NCBI GenBank assembly: GCA_040388535.1
Contig: JAZKBR010000002.1
Coordinates: forward strand, 62,001-126,000
Length of the DNA: 64,000 nucleotides
Direction of reading: 5' to 3'
Origin: Gemmatimonadota bacterium
GTDB lineage: Bacteria; Gemmatimonadota; Gemmatimonadetes; Gemmatimonadales; GWC2-71-9
Shown here: piece by piece, positions 25,476 through 34,732 of the stretch
Layout of the letters: each line of letters begins with the position of its first letter
How positions within the stretch are numbered: position 1 is the first letter of the stretch
Notes under the pieces: model-generated
The model's database searches: none
Seen by the model: the letters and a program-made list of their open reading frames with translations, nothing else
Told to the model about the DNA's origin: nothing
Translations under genes and position numbers: made by a program

Positions 25476-27572
25476 GTGACGACTCTACCAATGCGTCCAC
25501 CTGAGGACCTACGAGAAATGACCGCGACCTCACATCATCAGCACGGTGCCTCCGCACCATCGGGAGGAACAACTGCCCGACACGACCATGCGGCGATGAT
25601 GGCGGATCCATCGCACGCGAAGGCGATGGAATCGGATATGCGCCGTCGGTTCTGGGTGGCGCTCGCCTTCACCGTCCCGACGGCGCTGTTGGCCGGGCAC
25701 CTGCCGGGTGTTCCCATGCTGGTCGAGGCACCGCTCAGCAGCTGGCTCGGGCTGGCCCTCGCGACACCCGTCGTCTGGTGGTGCGGTTGGATTTTCATCG
25801 TCGGCAGCTACGACGCCCTCAGGAAGCGAAAGCTCGACATGTCGGTCCTGATTGCGACTGGCGTCCTCGCAGCGTACCTGAGCAGCGTCTACCTCACCAT
25901 CGTCGGCTATCCCGTCGCCTATTACGAAGCGGCGACGATGCTGGTGACCTTCGTCCTGTTCGGTCACTGGATGGAGATGAAGTCCCGTCGCGGCACCTCC
26001 GATGCGCTCCGAGCGCTGTTCGACCTGGTGCCACCGATGGCTCGTGTGTTACGTGACGGGAACGAGGTCGAGGTTCCGACGAGTGAAGTAGTGACCGGGG
26101 ATCTGCTCCGACTCCGGCCTGGGGACAAGATTCCCGTCGATGGGGAACTCACAGAGGGTAACACCGACGTTGATGAAGCATTGGTGACCGGTGAGAGCGT
26201 CCCGGTGGCGAGACACTCCGGTGATGCGGTGGTTGGTGGGTCAATCAATGTCACGGCAGCTGTGACAATGCGGGCGACGAGGATCGGTCGCGATACCGTG
26301 CTCGCCCAGATCGCGGCGCTCGTGGCCACCGCCCAGAATTCCAAGGCACCGGGTCAGCGTCTTGCCGACCGCGCGGCAGCGATCCTGGTCGTCGTCGCGG
26401 TGTCAGCCGGAGTACTCACCTTTCTGGGCTGGCGCTTTGTGGCAGACGAGCCGTTTCTGACGGCGTTGACCTTTGCGATCTCGGCGGTGGTCATCGCCTG
26501 CCCGGACGCCTTGGGCCTCGCGACACCCACGGCAGTCGCTGTTGCGACGGGGCTCGGTGCCAAGCACAACATCCTGATCAAGGACGCTGCCACACTCGAG
26601 GGCGTGAGCAGAATCCAGACCATCGTACTCGACAAGACCGGTACCCTGACCGAGGGAAAGCCAAGCGTGACCGACGTTGCCGCTGCAGCCGGCGTCGATG
26701 AGGCGTCCGTGCTCAGTGCGGCTGCCGCCGCTTCGGGCCAGTCGAGCCACCCACTCTCTCTCGCCATCACAACTGCTGCCTCCGAGCGCAGAGCAACGCC
26801 GGCGCAGCCTGCAACGAACGTCGAAAACCTTGCGGGTTTCGGACTGAAGGCCCGTCTCGGCGATGACATTCTGCTCACCGGTAACGCGAAGTTGCTCGAA
26901 CAGGATGGCATCGACCTCGCGCCGGTGCGCGAGGCCGCCGATCGGCTGGCCGCCGCTGGTCGATCGATCACCTATGTGGCGCTCGCTGGCCGAGCGATCG
27001 GGGTCATCGGCATCACCGATGCCATCAGGCCAAGTTCCGCCGGTGCCATCCGGGAACTCCGTCAGATGGGAATTACACCCGTACTCTTGAGTGGAGACCT
27101 GCGCCCGGTTGCGGAGCGAGTCGCCGCTGAGGTGGGAATCGAAAAGGTATTCGCTGAGGTGCGACCGGAACAAAAGGCCAGCTATGTGAAGCAGCTGCAG
27201 GATGCCGGACAGTTCACTGCGATGGTGGGTGACGGCGTCAACGACGCCCCGGCGCTCGCCCAGTCCGACATCGGCATTGCCATCGGGGCCGGCACGGATG
27301 TCGCAATCCAGGCAGCACAGGTCGTCTTGATGCGGTCCGACCCGGCAGACATTGCCAAAGCGGTCCGCCTCAGCAAGGCCACCGTCCGCAAAATGAAACA
27401 GAACCTGGTCTGGGCGAGCGTGTACAACATCCTGGCGATCCCGGTGGCGGCCGGAGTGTTCTATCGATCGCTGGGTTGGTCATTGCGTCCGGAGGTTTCG
27501 GCGCTGTTGATGTCGGCCTCGTCGATTATCGTGGCGCTGAACGCCGTCTCATTGCGCCGCGCCAAGTTCTGA
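25476..27572 (+). CDS. P1B-type copper ATPase with CPD metal motif
   Basis: The 698-residue ATPase lacks HMA domains and instead has a His/Met-rich N-terminus (HHQHGAS, ARHDHAAMMADPSH), as in CopB-like enzymes. The TM metal-site motif is Cys342-Pro-Asp instead of CPC or CPH. Phosphorylation site Asp386 is in DKTGTLTEG, the hinge is MVGDGVNDAPAL, and TGES is present. A GTG at 25476, an ATG at 25491 or an ATG at 25518 may be the true start. It should export copper or a related cation at the expense of ATP. It is divergent from cusCBA and probably expressed under the same conditions. Confidence 0.9.
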   Translation: MTTLPMRPPEDLREMTATSHHQHGASAPSGGTTARHDHAAMMADPSHAKAMESDMRRRFWVALAFTVPTALLAGHLPGVPMLVEAPLSSWLGLALATPVVWWCGWIFIVGSYDALRKRKLDMSVLIATGVLAAYLSSVYLTIVGYPVAYYEAATMLVTFVLFGHWMEMKSRRGTSDALRALFDLVPPMARVLRDGNEVEVPTSEVVTGDLLRLRPGDKIPVDGELTEGNTDVDEALVTGESVPVARHSGDAVVGGSINVTAAVTMRATRIGRDTVLAQIAALVATAQNSKAPGQRLADRAAAILVVVAVSAGVLTFLGWRFVADEPFLTALTFAISAVVIACPDALGLATPTAVAVATGLGAKHNILIKDAATLEGVSRIQTIVLDKTGTLTEGKPSVTDVAAAAGVDEASVLSAAAAASGQSSHPLSLAITTAASERRATPAQPATNVENLAGFGLKARLGDDILLTGNAKLLEQDGIDLAPVREAADRLAAAGRSITYVALAGRAIGVIGITDAIRPSSAGAIRELRQMGITPVLLSGDLRPVAERVAAEVGIEKVFAEVRPEQKASYVKQLQDAGQFTAMVGDGVNDAPALAQSDIGIAIGAGTDVAIQAAQVVLMRSDPADIAKAVRLSKATVRKMKQNLVWASVYNILAIPVAAGVFYRSLGWSLRPEVSALLMSASSIIVALNAVSLRRAKF

Positions 27573-27612
27573 CGGTGGCAATGCTCCGGATCGCAGCCGC
27601 TCGCGCGCACGC

Positions 27613-27636
27613 CCTTTTTACTGCGTCAAAGAATTA
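27613..27636 (+). repeat. Dispersed motif copy B (TACTGCGT ... AAGAATT)
   Basis: A CG-rich tract, a T run, TACTGCGT, three variable bases and AGAATTA. It lies between two convergent ATPase genes and its last three bases are the stop codon of the leftward ATPase. Compare 9351-9375 and 44176-44199. Confidence 0.6.
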
Positions 27637-30063
27637 GTGCGCCTGCACCGGAAGCCCGCGCCTGTAGCGTAGCAACCGCAAAGCATTGGCAATCACCAGC
27701 AACGTACTCCCCTCGTGCCCAACCACAGCGAGACCGATTCCGATGAGCCCCGTACTCGTCGAGAGGATCAGCAATACGATCGTCCCGAGAGAGATATACA
27801 GGTTCTGACGGATAACCCTTCGCGATTCTCGCGAAAGACCGATCGCAAACGGGAGCGTGCTGAGGTCATCACCCATCAGCGCCACGTCGGCAGTCTCCAG
27901 TGCTGTCGCGGAGCCGATTCCCCCCATTGCAATGCCGACGGTGGCGTGGGCCAGGGCGGGCGCATCGTTCACTCCGTCGCCGATCATCGCGACGTAGCGG
28001 TGTGTCGCGAGCAACGCCTTGACCGCGACCACCTTGTCCTCCGGGAGCAGTTCGGAGCGCACCTCGTCCACGCCTACCTCACGAGCGATCGCGTCGCCGA
28101 CGCCCTTGTTGTCACCCGTGAGCATCACCAACGGCGAAACGCCGAGTCCGCGAAGCCGGTCGAGGACGGCGCGAACGCCCTTGCGAGGTTGGTCGGCGAT
28201 CCCGAGCACCCCTAGCCACTTCTCAGCCTTTCGGATCACGACAATGCTGCGGCCGCCGGCCTGCAGCGTAGCAACTTTCTCGACGATTTCTCCTGGCACG
28301 GTGACGCCGCCGTCCTGCCACAGTTTCAGGGTGCCGATCTCGACCCGCTCGCCCGCCACCGACGATCGAACTCCCCGGCCGGTGACGCTCTCCAGCGCGC
28401 CGGCTTGTTGGAGGGCAATCCCGTCCTTGGAGGCGCGCCGCACGACTGCTGCGGCGAGGGGGTGCTGTGACTCGGTCTCGACGCTCCCCGCGATCGCGAG
28501 CAACTCCTCTGCGGTGACTCCAGTGGAAGGGAGTACGTCAGTGACCTCCGGCCTCCCCTCGGTGAGAGTACCGGTCTTGTCGAAGGCCAAGGCCCGGATG
28601 ATCCCGAGATTCTCGAGATGCATTCCGCCTTTGACCAGCACGCCGTGACGTGCAGCCTGAGCAATGCCAGCGAGCACCGCCGATGGGGTGCCGAGAGCCA
28701 AGGCGCACGGCGACGCTGCGACCAGCAATGACATTCCGCGGTAGAGTGACTCGGACCATGTCCACCAGCCGAAGAGCGCTGGAACCACGATGAGGAGCAC
28801 GTCAGCGATCAGTACCACCGGCACGAAGACCCGCTCGAAGCGCTCGGTAAATCTCTGGGTCGGTGCCTTCTGGGTCTGCGCCTCCTCGACCAACTTGATC
28901 ACACGATCGAGTGTGCGATCTCCAGCACGCCTGGAGGTGGCAACTTCCATCGCCCCGTCGCCATTCACCGTGCCTGCATACACGGGATCGCCGGCCGCCT
29001 TCTCAACCGGCACTGATTCACCGGTTATTGGTGCCTGATTCACGGCCGAGGAACCGCTGGCCACATCGCCGTCAACCGGAATTCGCTCCCCGGGACGCAC
29101 TAGCACAATTTCGCCGACGGCAACGGATTCCACCGCTACCTCGGCGATCGAGTCACCGCGCCGAACGCGGGCCGTCGATGGAGCCAAGTCGGCGAGGGCC
29201 GAGATTGCCCGGCGAGCACGATCGTTAGCGTAGTGCTCTAATGCGTGTGCCAGGGAGAAGAGCCCAAGCAGGAAGGCACCTTCAGCCCATTGCCCCAGAA
29301 CAGCAGCACCAAGGGCCGCCACCAGCATCAACAGGTCGATATCAAAGGACAGCTGCCCGCGTCGCAGAGCAGTCACCCAGTGTCGCGTGAGGTCCCACGC
29401 ACCAAAGGCGTAGGCTGTCAGGTAGAGAGCGAGAGCTGCGGTACGCGGCAAGGCGAGCCACCGCTCCCCTCCCCAGGCCAATGCAAGGGCCGAAAGCGCG
29501 ATCAGACTCCAGACCAGCTCCTGATTGCGACGATACCACGAGGCGGCAGGTGGAGCCGGGTCACGAGGCCCACAACAGCTGTTGCCCGCGACCGGCGTCG
29601 GCGCGCCTGTACCAAGTGACTCAACCGCCTGCTGCACCACCTCGTCAGTTACGAGCTCTCGATCCCATTCCACCTGGACGCGCTGCGCGGGCAAATTGAC
29701 CGAGGCGCTGACCACACCGGTGAGCGAACGGAGCTTCTGCTCCATACCTCGCCCGCTATCTTCGCTGCCGATGACGCGAACCGAGAATACCTCGTGACCG
29801 AAACGCGCGGTCAGGACTGCTCCAGTGGAGCGAGCGAGGTCGTGAAGTCTGGCCAGCGTAATGACGTCCGGGTCATAGTGCAGACAGAGCACATTTCCCG
29901 GCGTCGATTCATCCTCCGAGTCGACCGAACCGACGTGCGCCTGTGACACGCCCTGATACGACGCCAACATCGTCGTCAGTCGTTCAACACACGCGTCGCG
30001 GGCATCGGGGAGGTCCGGGAGTAGCACCGGGATGTCGATTCGTACCTTGAGGGTTGTGCTCAT
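27634..30063 (-). CDS. P1B-type divalent-cation ATPase (SPC motif; Zn/Cd/Co type)
   Basis: The 809-residue protein has two N-terminal HMA-like domains (about 1-75 and 90-155) without CxxC, then a CCGP motif at about 163-166 before the first TM helix. The metal-site motif is Ser451-Pro-Cys453; phosphorylation is at Asp495 in DKTGTLTEG; the hinge is MIGDGVNDAPAL. The C-terminus has HEGSTLLVIANALRLL, matching the HEGG(S/T) signature of P1B-4/CzcP-like enzymes that move Co, Zn or Cd. Its start overlaps the stop of the PII-like gene by 4 bases, and it is the last gene of a leftward RND operon. Confidence 0.9.
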   Translation of the reverse strand: MSTTLKVRIDIPVLLPDLPDARDACVERLTTMLASYQGVSQAHVGSVDSEDESTPGNVLCLHYDPDVITLARLHDLARSTGAVLTARFGHEVFSVRVIGSEDSGRGMEQKLRSLTGVVSASVNLPAQRVQVEWDRELVTDEVVQQAVESLGTGAPTPVAGNSCCGPRDPAPPAASWYRRNQELVWSLIALSALALAWGGERWLALPRTAALALYLTAYAFGAWDLTRHWVTALRRGQLSFDIDLLMLVAALGAAVLGQWAEGAFLLGLFSLAHALEHYANDRARRAISALADLAPSTARVRRGDSIAEVAVESVAVGEIVLVRPGERIPVDGDVASGSSAVNQAPITGESVPVEKAAGDPVYAGTVNGDGAMEVATSRRAGDRTLDRVIKLVEEAQTQKAPTQRFTERFERVFVPVVLIADVLLIVVPALFGWWTWSESLYRGMSLLVAASPCALALGTPSAVLAGIAQAARHGVLVKGGMHLENLGIIRALAFDKTGTLTEGRPEVTDVLPSTGVTAEELLAIAGSVETESQHPLAAAVVRRASKDGIALQQAGALESVTGRGVRSSVAGERVEIGTLKLWQDGGVTVPGEIVEKVATLQAGGRSIVVIRKAEKWLGVLGIADQPRKGVRAVLDRLRGLGVSPLVMLTGDNKGVGDAIAREVGVDEVRSELLPEDKVVAVKALLATHRYVAMIGDGVNDAPALAHATVGIAMGGIGSATALETADVALMGDDLSTLPFAIGLSRESRRVIRQNLYISLGTIVLLILSTSTGLIGIGLAVVGHEGSTLLVIANALRLLRYRRGLPVQAH

Positions 30064-30425
30064 ACAGCATCCACTCCGGGGAGGAATTCACGAATCGAGA
30101 TGCTCTCCTGTACCGGCAGGATCAGCACTTTTCCATCACCGTAGCGGCCCGTGTGGGCCGCGTGGGCGATGGCATCCGCGATTGCCTCCGCCTGCACACG
30201 GCCAGTCACAAGAAGCTCAAGCCTCGTTCGCGGCTGAGGCTCATCCTCTTCCCCGCGGGCTGCACTCCCGCGACCGGCAATGGTAGGGAGTCCACGGCAA
30301 TCAGTCAGCGTCATCCCATCGTAGGCCGGGTGCCGAGCTAGCGTGAGCACGATGACGTCAACCTTGAACGGTTGCACCATCGCCACCACGAGCCAGAGAT
30401 CCCTGCTGGGGGTTTCAGTTGTCAT
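30060..30425 (-). CDS. PII-like signalling protein of a metal-efflux operon (PII-NG type)
   Basis: The 121-residue protein aligns with PII proteins over its length: a first strand with QPFKVDVIVLTL, then GMTLTDCRGLPTIAGRG for the T-loop entry, and the C-terminal signature AAHTGRYGDGKVLILPVQESISIR. The tyrosine normally uridylylated in GlnB T-loops is absent and the loop is acidic (GEEDEPQP). A PII subgroup (PII-NG) is known to be encoded beside heavy-metal RND pumps. Here the gene overlaps the pump's end by 11 bases and the ATPase's start by 4. It probably senses a nucleotide or metal and modulates one of these transporters. Confidence 0.85.
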   Translation of the reverse strand: MTTETPSRDLWLVVAMVQPFKVDVIVLTLARHPAYDGMTLTDCRGLPTIAGRGSAARGEEDEPQPRTRLELLVTGRVQAEAIADAIAHAAHTGRYGDGKVLILPVQESISIREFLPGVDAV

Positions 30426-33400
30426 TGGTTGATCCCTCGAACCAGCCGTAGAGTGCCGGGAGAAGCAATAGCGTCAGCACTGTTGACGTCAACAGCCCAC
30501 CGACCACCACCGCAGCAAGCGGTCGCTGGACCTCGGACCCTGCCCCGCTCGAGAATAGCAGCGGGAGCAATCCGAGGATTGCCACCGTGGCCGTCATCAG
30601 CACGGGACGGAATCGCAGGACGGTTCCGGTGTAAACCGCATCTCGAATGCTGCGTCCCTCAGCTCGAAGAGAGTTGATATAGGACACCAACACGACGCCG
30701 TTCAGGACCGCGACACCGAAGAGCGCGATGAAACCAACTGAAGCCGGAACGGAGAGGTACTGACGGGAGACAATCAGTCCGCCGATCCCTCCGATAAGCG
30801 CGAAAGGGACGTTCAGGATGATCAGCGCCGCTTGTCTCAAGGAACCAAAACTGGCGAAGAGAAGCAGGTAGATCAGTCCGATCGTGATGGGAACGATGAT
30901 CGCCAACCGCTTCATCGCCCGCTGCTGATTCTCGAATTGACCACCCCAGCTCAGGAAGTAACCGGTCGGGAGGGTGACGCCTGACGCGATTCGCTGCTGC
31001 GCCTCGGCAACAAAGCCACCCATATCCCGGCCCCGGACATTCAGCTGAATGACGATCCGTCGCTGCCCGTCCTGGTGACTGATCTGCTTGGGCCCAGTGA
31101 CTGTCCGGATATCGGCGAGTTGCCGCAACGGGATGTGTGCCTCGCCGCTGGGCGTCGGCACCAGGAGATTCGAAATCGCCTCGACGTCGAGGCGGAACTC
31201 CTCCTTGAGTCGGACCGTGATATCGAAGCGCCGGACTCCTTCGAAGACCTGCCCAACGTTCTCCCCGCCCACCGCAAGCTCCAGCGCCTCCTGCACGTCG
31301 TCGACGTTTATTCCGTGCCGCGAAATTGCCCCTCGGTCGATCCGGATCTGGACTTGCGGCTGGCCGGTGACCTGCTCGGTCTGGACGTCGGCTGCACCGG
31401 GGACACCCTTGACGGTGCGCTCGATTGCTTGCGCCGTGTTCACGAGCTTGTCCAGGTCATCGCCAAAGAGCTGAATCGCCAGCTGCGCCTTGACGCCGCT
31501 GAGCAGTTCATCAACGCGGTTCGCGATCGGCTGGGTAAAGTTCATTGCGACGCCAGGCAGCTTGGCAAAGCTGGCTTCCATCGCCTCAACCAGTTCGGCC
31601 TTGCTGCGACCCGACTTCCATTCCGCTTCGGGCCGAAGTGTCACGATCGCCTCGATGTTGTTCACCGGCTCGGGATCGCCTCCAGCTTCCGCCCGGCCGA
31701 TCTTGGAGACAACCCGGTCGACCTCCGAGAAGCCTTTCGCAAGTGTCTCCAATGTCGACGCTGTGCGGATGCCCTCATCAAGTCCGGCCGAGGGTGCCAA
31801 TGTGGCCCGATAGAGAATTGAGCCCTCCTCGAGGGCGGGTACGAACTCGGTACCGATGAACGGCACGGCGGCCAGACTGATCCCGAGGGCCGCAACAGCA
31901 CCAAACAGCAGGCGTTTGCGATTGTCGAGCGCCCAGCCGAGCATCGGCAGGTAAGGGCGTTTGAGGACCCGCATGATCCAGGTGTCCTCCTCACTTCCCC
32001 CCTTGAGGAAGAACGCTGACAGCACTGGGATCACGGTGAGCGAGAGAATCATCGACGCGAGCATTGCGAACGCGATCGAAAATGCCATCGGCCGAAACAT
32101 CTTTCCTTCCACGCCTTCCAGAGTGAAGAGCGGGAGAAACACCAGAATGATGATCGCAATGGCGAACACCACCGGTCGGCCCACTTCCCGAGCGGCCCGC
32201 AAGATCTGGTGTCCCTTTGACTCCCCAGCGGCCTGGGGCGGGCGATCCGGGCCAGCACCCGACCAGGCGGTAGGGTGGGCCGCCTCCTCGGAGAGATGAC
32301 GGTAGATATTTTCGACCATCACGACTCCGCCGTCGACCATCATACCGATCGCGATGGCGAGCCCACCCAGGCTCATCAGGTTTGCACTTATTCCTGCGTA
32401 CCGCATCAAGGCGAAGGCCAGCAGCAACGAAAGCGGCAGCATCGAGGCGACAATGAGCGCGCTCCGGACGTTGCCAAGAAAGAGAAAGAGAATGACGACG
32501 ATCAGGACCGCGCCTTCCAGGAGAGCATCCCGCACGGTGCTCACTGCGCGCTCGACCAGCTCCGACTGGTCATAGTACGGCTCGATCCGGGTTCCCTTTG
32601 GCAACGACTTGTTGATTTGTTCAACCTTGGCTTTGACGGCGCGAATCACATCGGATGTGTTCTCGTAGATTCGCTTCAGGACGATGCCGGTTACCACCTC
32701 GCCCTTTCCATCGGACGTCACCGCGCCGCGCCTGACCTCCGGGCCAAGGACGAGCTCTCCGAGATCGCGGAGATACACCGGACTGCCGCCCCGCTCTGCC
32801 ACGATGATATTGCCGAGATCAGTGAGGTCTTCCACAAGGCCGACGCCCCGGATCAGCAGTTCCTCCGGCCCACGCGTGATGTAGCCGCCGCCGACGTTCC
32901 GGTTGTTCGCTGATACAGCCTGGCGAACGTCCGACAGGGTGAGTCGATGCTGCAGGAGCGCACGCGGGTCAATGCGAACCTGATATTGCTTGACATCACC
33001 ACCGAATGAGAGCACATCGGTCACGCCCGGCACGCCGCGAAGGTTGTACTTCACGATCCAGTCCTGATCGCTCCTTAGGTCGACCGTCGACCGGCCGTCA
33101 CCACGAAGCACGTACTGGTACACCTGACCGAGGCCGGTGGTAATTGCGCCGAGCGCCGGGTCGCCCAAGCCAGGCGGGATCTGCTCTCGAGCCGCTGTGA
33201 GCCGCTCGAGCGCCAACTGCCGGGCGAAGTAGATGTCGACGTTGTCGCGGAAGTACACGCTCACTTGGGAGATTCCGAACGCGGAGATCGATTTCACCTG
33301 CTCCACCCCCGGCAGGCCGTTCATCGCGACCTCGACCGGATAGGTGATAAGGCGCTCGACCTCCTCTGGAGCCAGCCCAGGGGACTCGGTGCTGATTTGC

Positions 33401-33540
33401 ACGAGAACCGGCGAAACGTCAGGGAAAGCATCGATCGGCAGCCCACGGAGGGCGACGTACCCACCCCCGATGATTCCGAGCATCATCAGAACGATGAGCA
33501 GCCGGTTGTGCAACGAGAAAGAAATGATCCGGTCAATCAT
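30415..33540 (-). CDS. Heavy-metal RND efflux pump (CzcA/CusA family), PII-linked
   Basis: The 1041-residue pump has the full RND repeat. TM4 carries LAIAIGMMVDGGVVMVEN (about 392-409), different both from CusA (IGAMIDAAI) and from the CzcA DFG form, so the cation is uncertain. It starts one base after the adaptor stop and ends overlapping the PII-like gene. With the adaptor, outer-membrane factor, PII protein and SPC ATPase it forms a five-gene operon, which favours a divalent cation such as Zn, Cd or Co. That is inference from neighbours. Confidence 0.9.
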   Translation of the reverse strand: MIDRIISFSLHNRLLIVLMMLGIIGGGYVALRGLPIDAFPDVSPVLVQISTESPGLAPEEVERLITYPVEVAMNGLPGVEQVKSISAFGISQVSVYFRDNVDIYFARQLALERLTAAREQIPPGLGDPALGAITTGLGQVYQYVLRGDGRSTVDLRSDQDWIVKYNLRGVPGVTDVLSFGGDVKQYQVRIDPRALLQHRLTLSDVRQAVSANNRNVGGGYITRGPEELLIRGVGLVEDLTDLGNIIVAERGGSPVYLRDLGELVLGPEVRRGAVTSDGKGEVVTGIVLKRIYENTSDVIRAVKAKVEQINKSLPKGTRIEPYYDQSELVERAVSTVRDALLEGAVLIVVILFLFLGNVRSALIVASMLPLSLLLAFALMRYAGISANLMSLGGLAIAIGMMVDGGVVMVENIYRHLSEEAAHPTAWSGAGPDRPPQAAGESKGHQILRAAREVGRPVVFAIAIIILVFLPLFTLEGVEGKMFRPMAFSIAFAMLASMILSLTVIPVLSAFFLKGGSEEDTWIMRVLKRPYLPMLGWALDNRKRLLFGAVAALGISLAAVPFIGTEFVPALEEGSILYRATLAPSAGLDEGIRTASTLETLAKGFSEVDRVVSKIGRAEAGGDPEPVNNIEAIVTLRPEAEWKSGRSKAELVEAMEASFAKLPGVAMNFTQPIANRVDELLSGVKAQLAIQLFGDDLDKLVNTAQAIERTVKGVPGAADVQTEQVTGQPQVQIRIDRGAISRHGINVDDVQEALELAVGGENVGQVFEGVRRFDITVRLKEEFRLDVEAISNLLVPTPSGEAHIPLRQLADIRTVTGPKQISHQDGQRRIVIQLNVRGRDMGGFVAEAQQRIASGVTLPTGYFLSWGGQFENQQRAMKRLAIIVPITIGLIYLLLFASFGSLRQAALIILNVPFALIGGIGGLIVSRQYLSVPASVGFIALFGVAVLNGVVLVSYINSLRAEGRSIRDAVYTGTVLRFRPVLMTATVAILGLLPLLFSSGAGSEVQRPLAAVVVGGLLTSTVLTLLLLPALYGWFEGSTNDN

Positions 33541-33541
33541 C

Positions 33542-34732
33542 TCACTCGTCTCCGGCGAAAGTCGACTTGAGCAGTTCCGACTTCAACTGGAATGCACCCG
33601 TGGTGACGATGCGGTCACCGCGCTCGAGACCTTGCGTCACAGTGATCAACCCACCGCCGACCGATTTTCCGGGGAGGACGCGCCGGACCATGAAGCGACC
33701 GGGCTGGCTGCCGACGACGAATACTACCGGCTGGCCATTCAGGTCCTGAATCGCGGCTTCCGGCACCGCGAGCATCTCCGCTCCCTGCGCATTATTGGGG
33801 GTAGCAATCACGACCGAAGCGAACATCCCGGGGCGCAATCGATGCTTCGGGTTTTCGACCTCCACCCGCACTTTGAACGTGCGGCTGGTCGGATCCATCA
33901 CCCCGCCGGAGTAGGTGACACGTCCTTCGAACGTGTCGTCGGGGAGTGCGCTCGGAGTGACCGTGACGGCAGCCCGTTGCTTGATGCGAGCATAGTCACG
34001 CTCATACACATCCACCGTGATCCAGACGTGCCGAAGATCGGCAACGGTGAAGAGGTTGGAAGATGGGCCGGTCAGTTGTCCAGGCGTCGCGTTGCGCTCG
34101 ACCACCACGCCAGCGACGGGTGTCCGCAATCCGAAGGAAGAGCCCTTCCCGTTGACATCCGCACCGACTGCCTCAAGTCGAACGACGGCACTGTTGTAGT
34201 CGGCCTCGGCCGTCCGAAATTCCCCTTCCGCCTCGAGCATCTCCTTCTGCGAAGAAATCTGCTGCTTGAAGAGTCGCTCCTCACGCTCGAAGTTGCGCTG
34301 CGCGACCGAACGCCGCACTCGCGCGCGCTCGACGTCACCCCGCATCTCACCGATCTCCGAACTTTCAATCGTGGCCAACACCGTCCCTGAGCGAACTTCA
34401 CTCCCCAGATCGGCATTGATTGTGGCCACCCTCCCCTCGACTCGCGATCCAACCGCCGACACCCGGTTCGCATCGAAGGTGATGACACCATTCGCTGAGA
34501 GTGCAGTCCCGGCGATGAGCCTTACGCTGTCGATGACGATTCCGGCGAGCCGCTGTGCTGTGGTGTCGAGCACTACAGCGCTATCCAGTGCGGGGGCCTG
34601 GGGTTCTGGTACCACAGGAGGTGCCGCAGGCTTTCGGAGCAACAGGTATCCCGCAATGAGTACCGTCACGCTTCCAGCACCCCAGAGCAGGCGCGCCGAA
34701 GTGGTTCCCTTCTCGGTAGAGTCCTGCATCAT
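33542..34732 (-). CDS. RND periplasmic adaptor (CzcB/HlyD family)
   Basis: The ATG at 34732 (alternative ATG at 34729) follows GGAG by 4-7 bases and overlaps the preceding stop as ATGA; the longer frame is antisense-like. The 396-residue product has a single N-terminal TM helix (about 16-33), lipoyl and hairpin segments, and a C-terminal barrel ending in a LERGDRIVTTGAFQLKSEL motif common to CzcB-like adaptors. No Met-rich tail or His-rich extension is present, unlike the CusB-type adaptor in this window. It links the PII-associated pump to its outer-membrane factor. Confidence 0.88.
   Translation of the reverse strand: MMQDSTEKGTTSARLLWGAGSVTVLIAGYLLLRKPAAPPVVPEPQAPALDSAVVLDTTAQRLAGIVIDSVRLIAGTALSANGVITFDANRVSAVGSRVEGRVATINADLGSEVRSGTVLATIESSEIGEMRGDVERARVRRSVAQRNFEREERLFKQQISSQKEMLEAEGEFRTAEADYNSAVVRLEAVGADVNGKGSSFGLRTPVAGVVVERNATPGQLTGPSSNLFTVADLRHVWITVDVYERDYARIKQRAAVTVTPSALPDDTFEGRVTYSGGVMDPTSRTFKVRVEVENPKHRLRPGMFASVVIATPNNAQGAEMLAVPEAAIQDLNGQPVVFVVGSQPGRFMVRRVLPGKSVGGGLITVTQGLERGDRIVTTGAFQLKSELLKSTFAGDE

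Noticed and set aside
31075-31821. Long plus-strand open frame (248 codons) inside the RND pump gene
   Set aside because: It is antisense to a clear RND gene, has no ribosome-binding site and its composition is Arg/Leu/Asp-rich as expected for a mirrored high-GC frame. The same applies to 592-1344, 5042-6157, 12979-14052 and 19464-20225.
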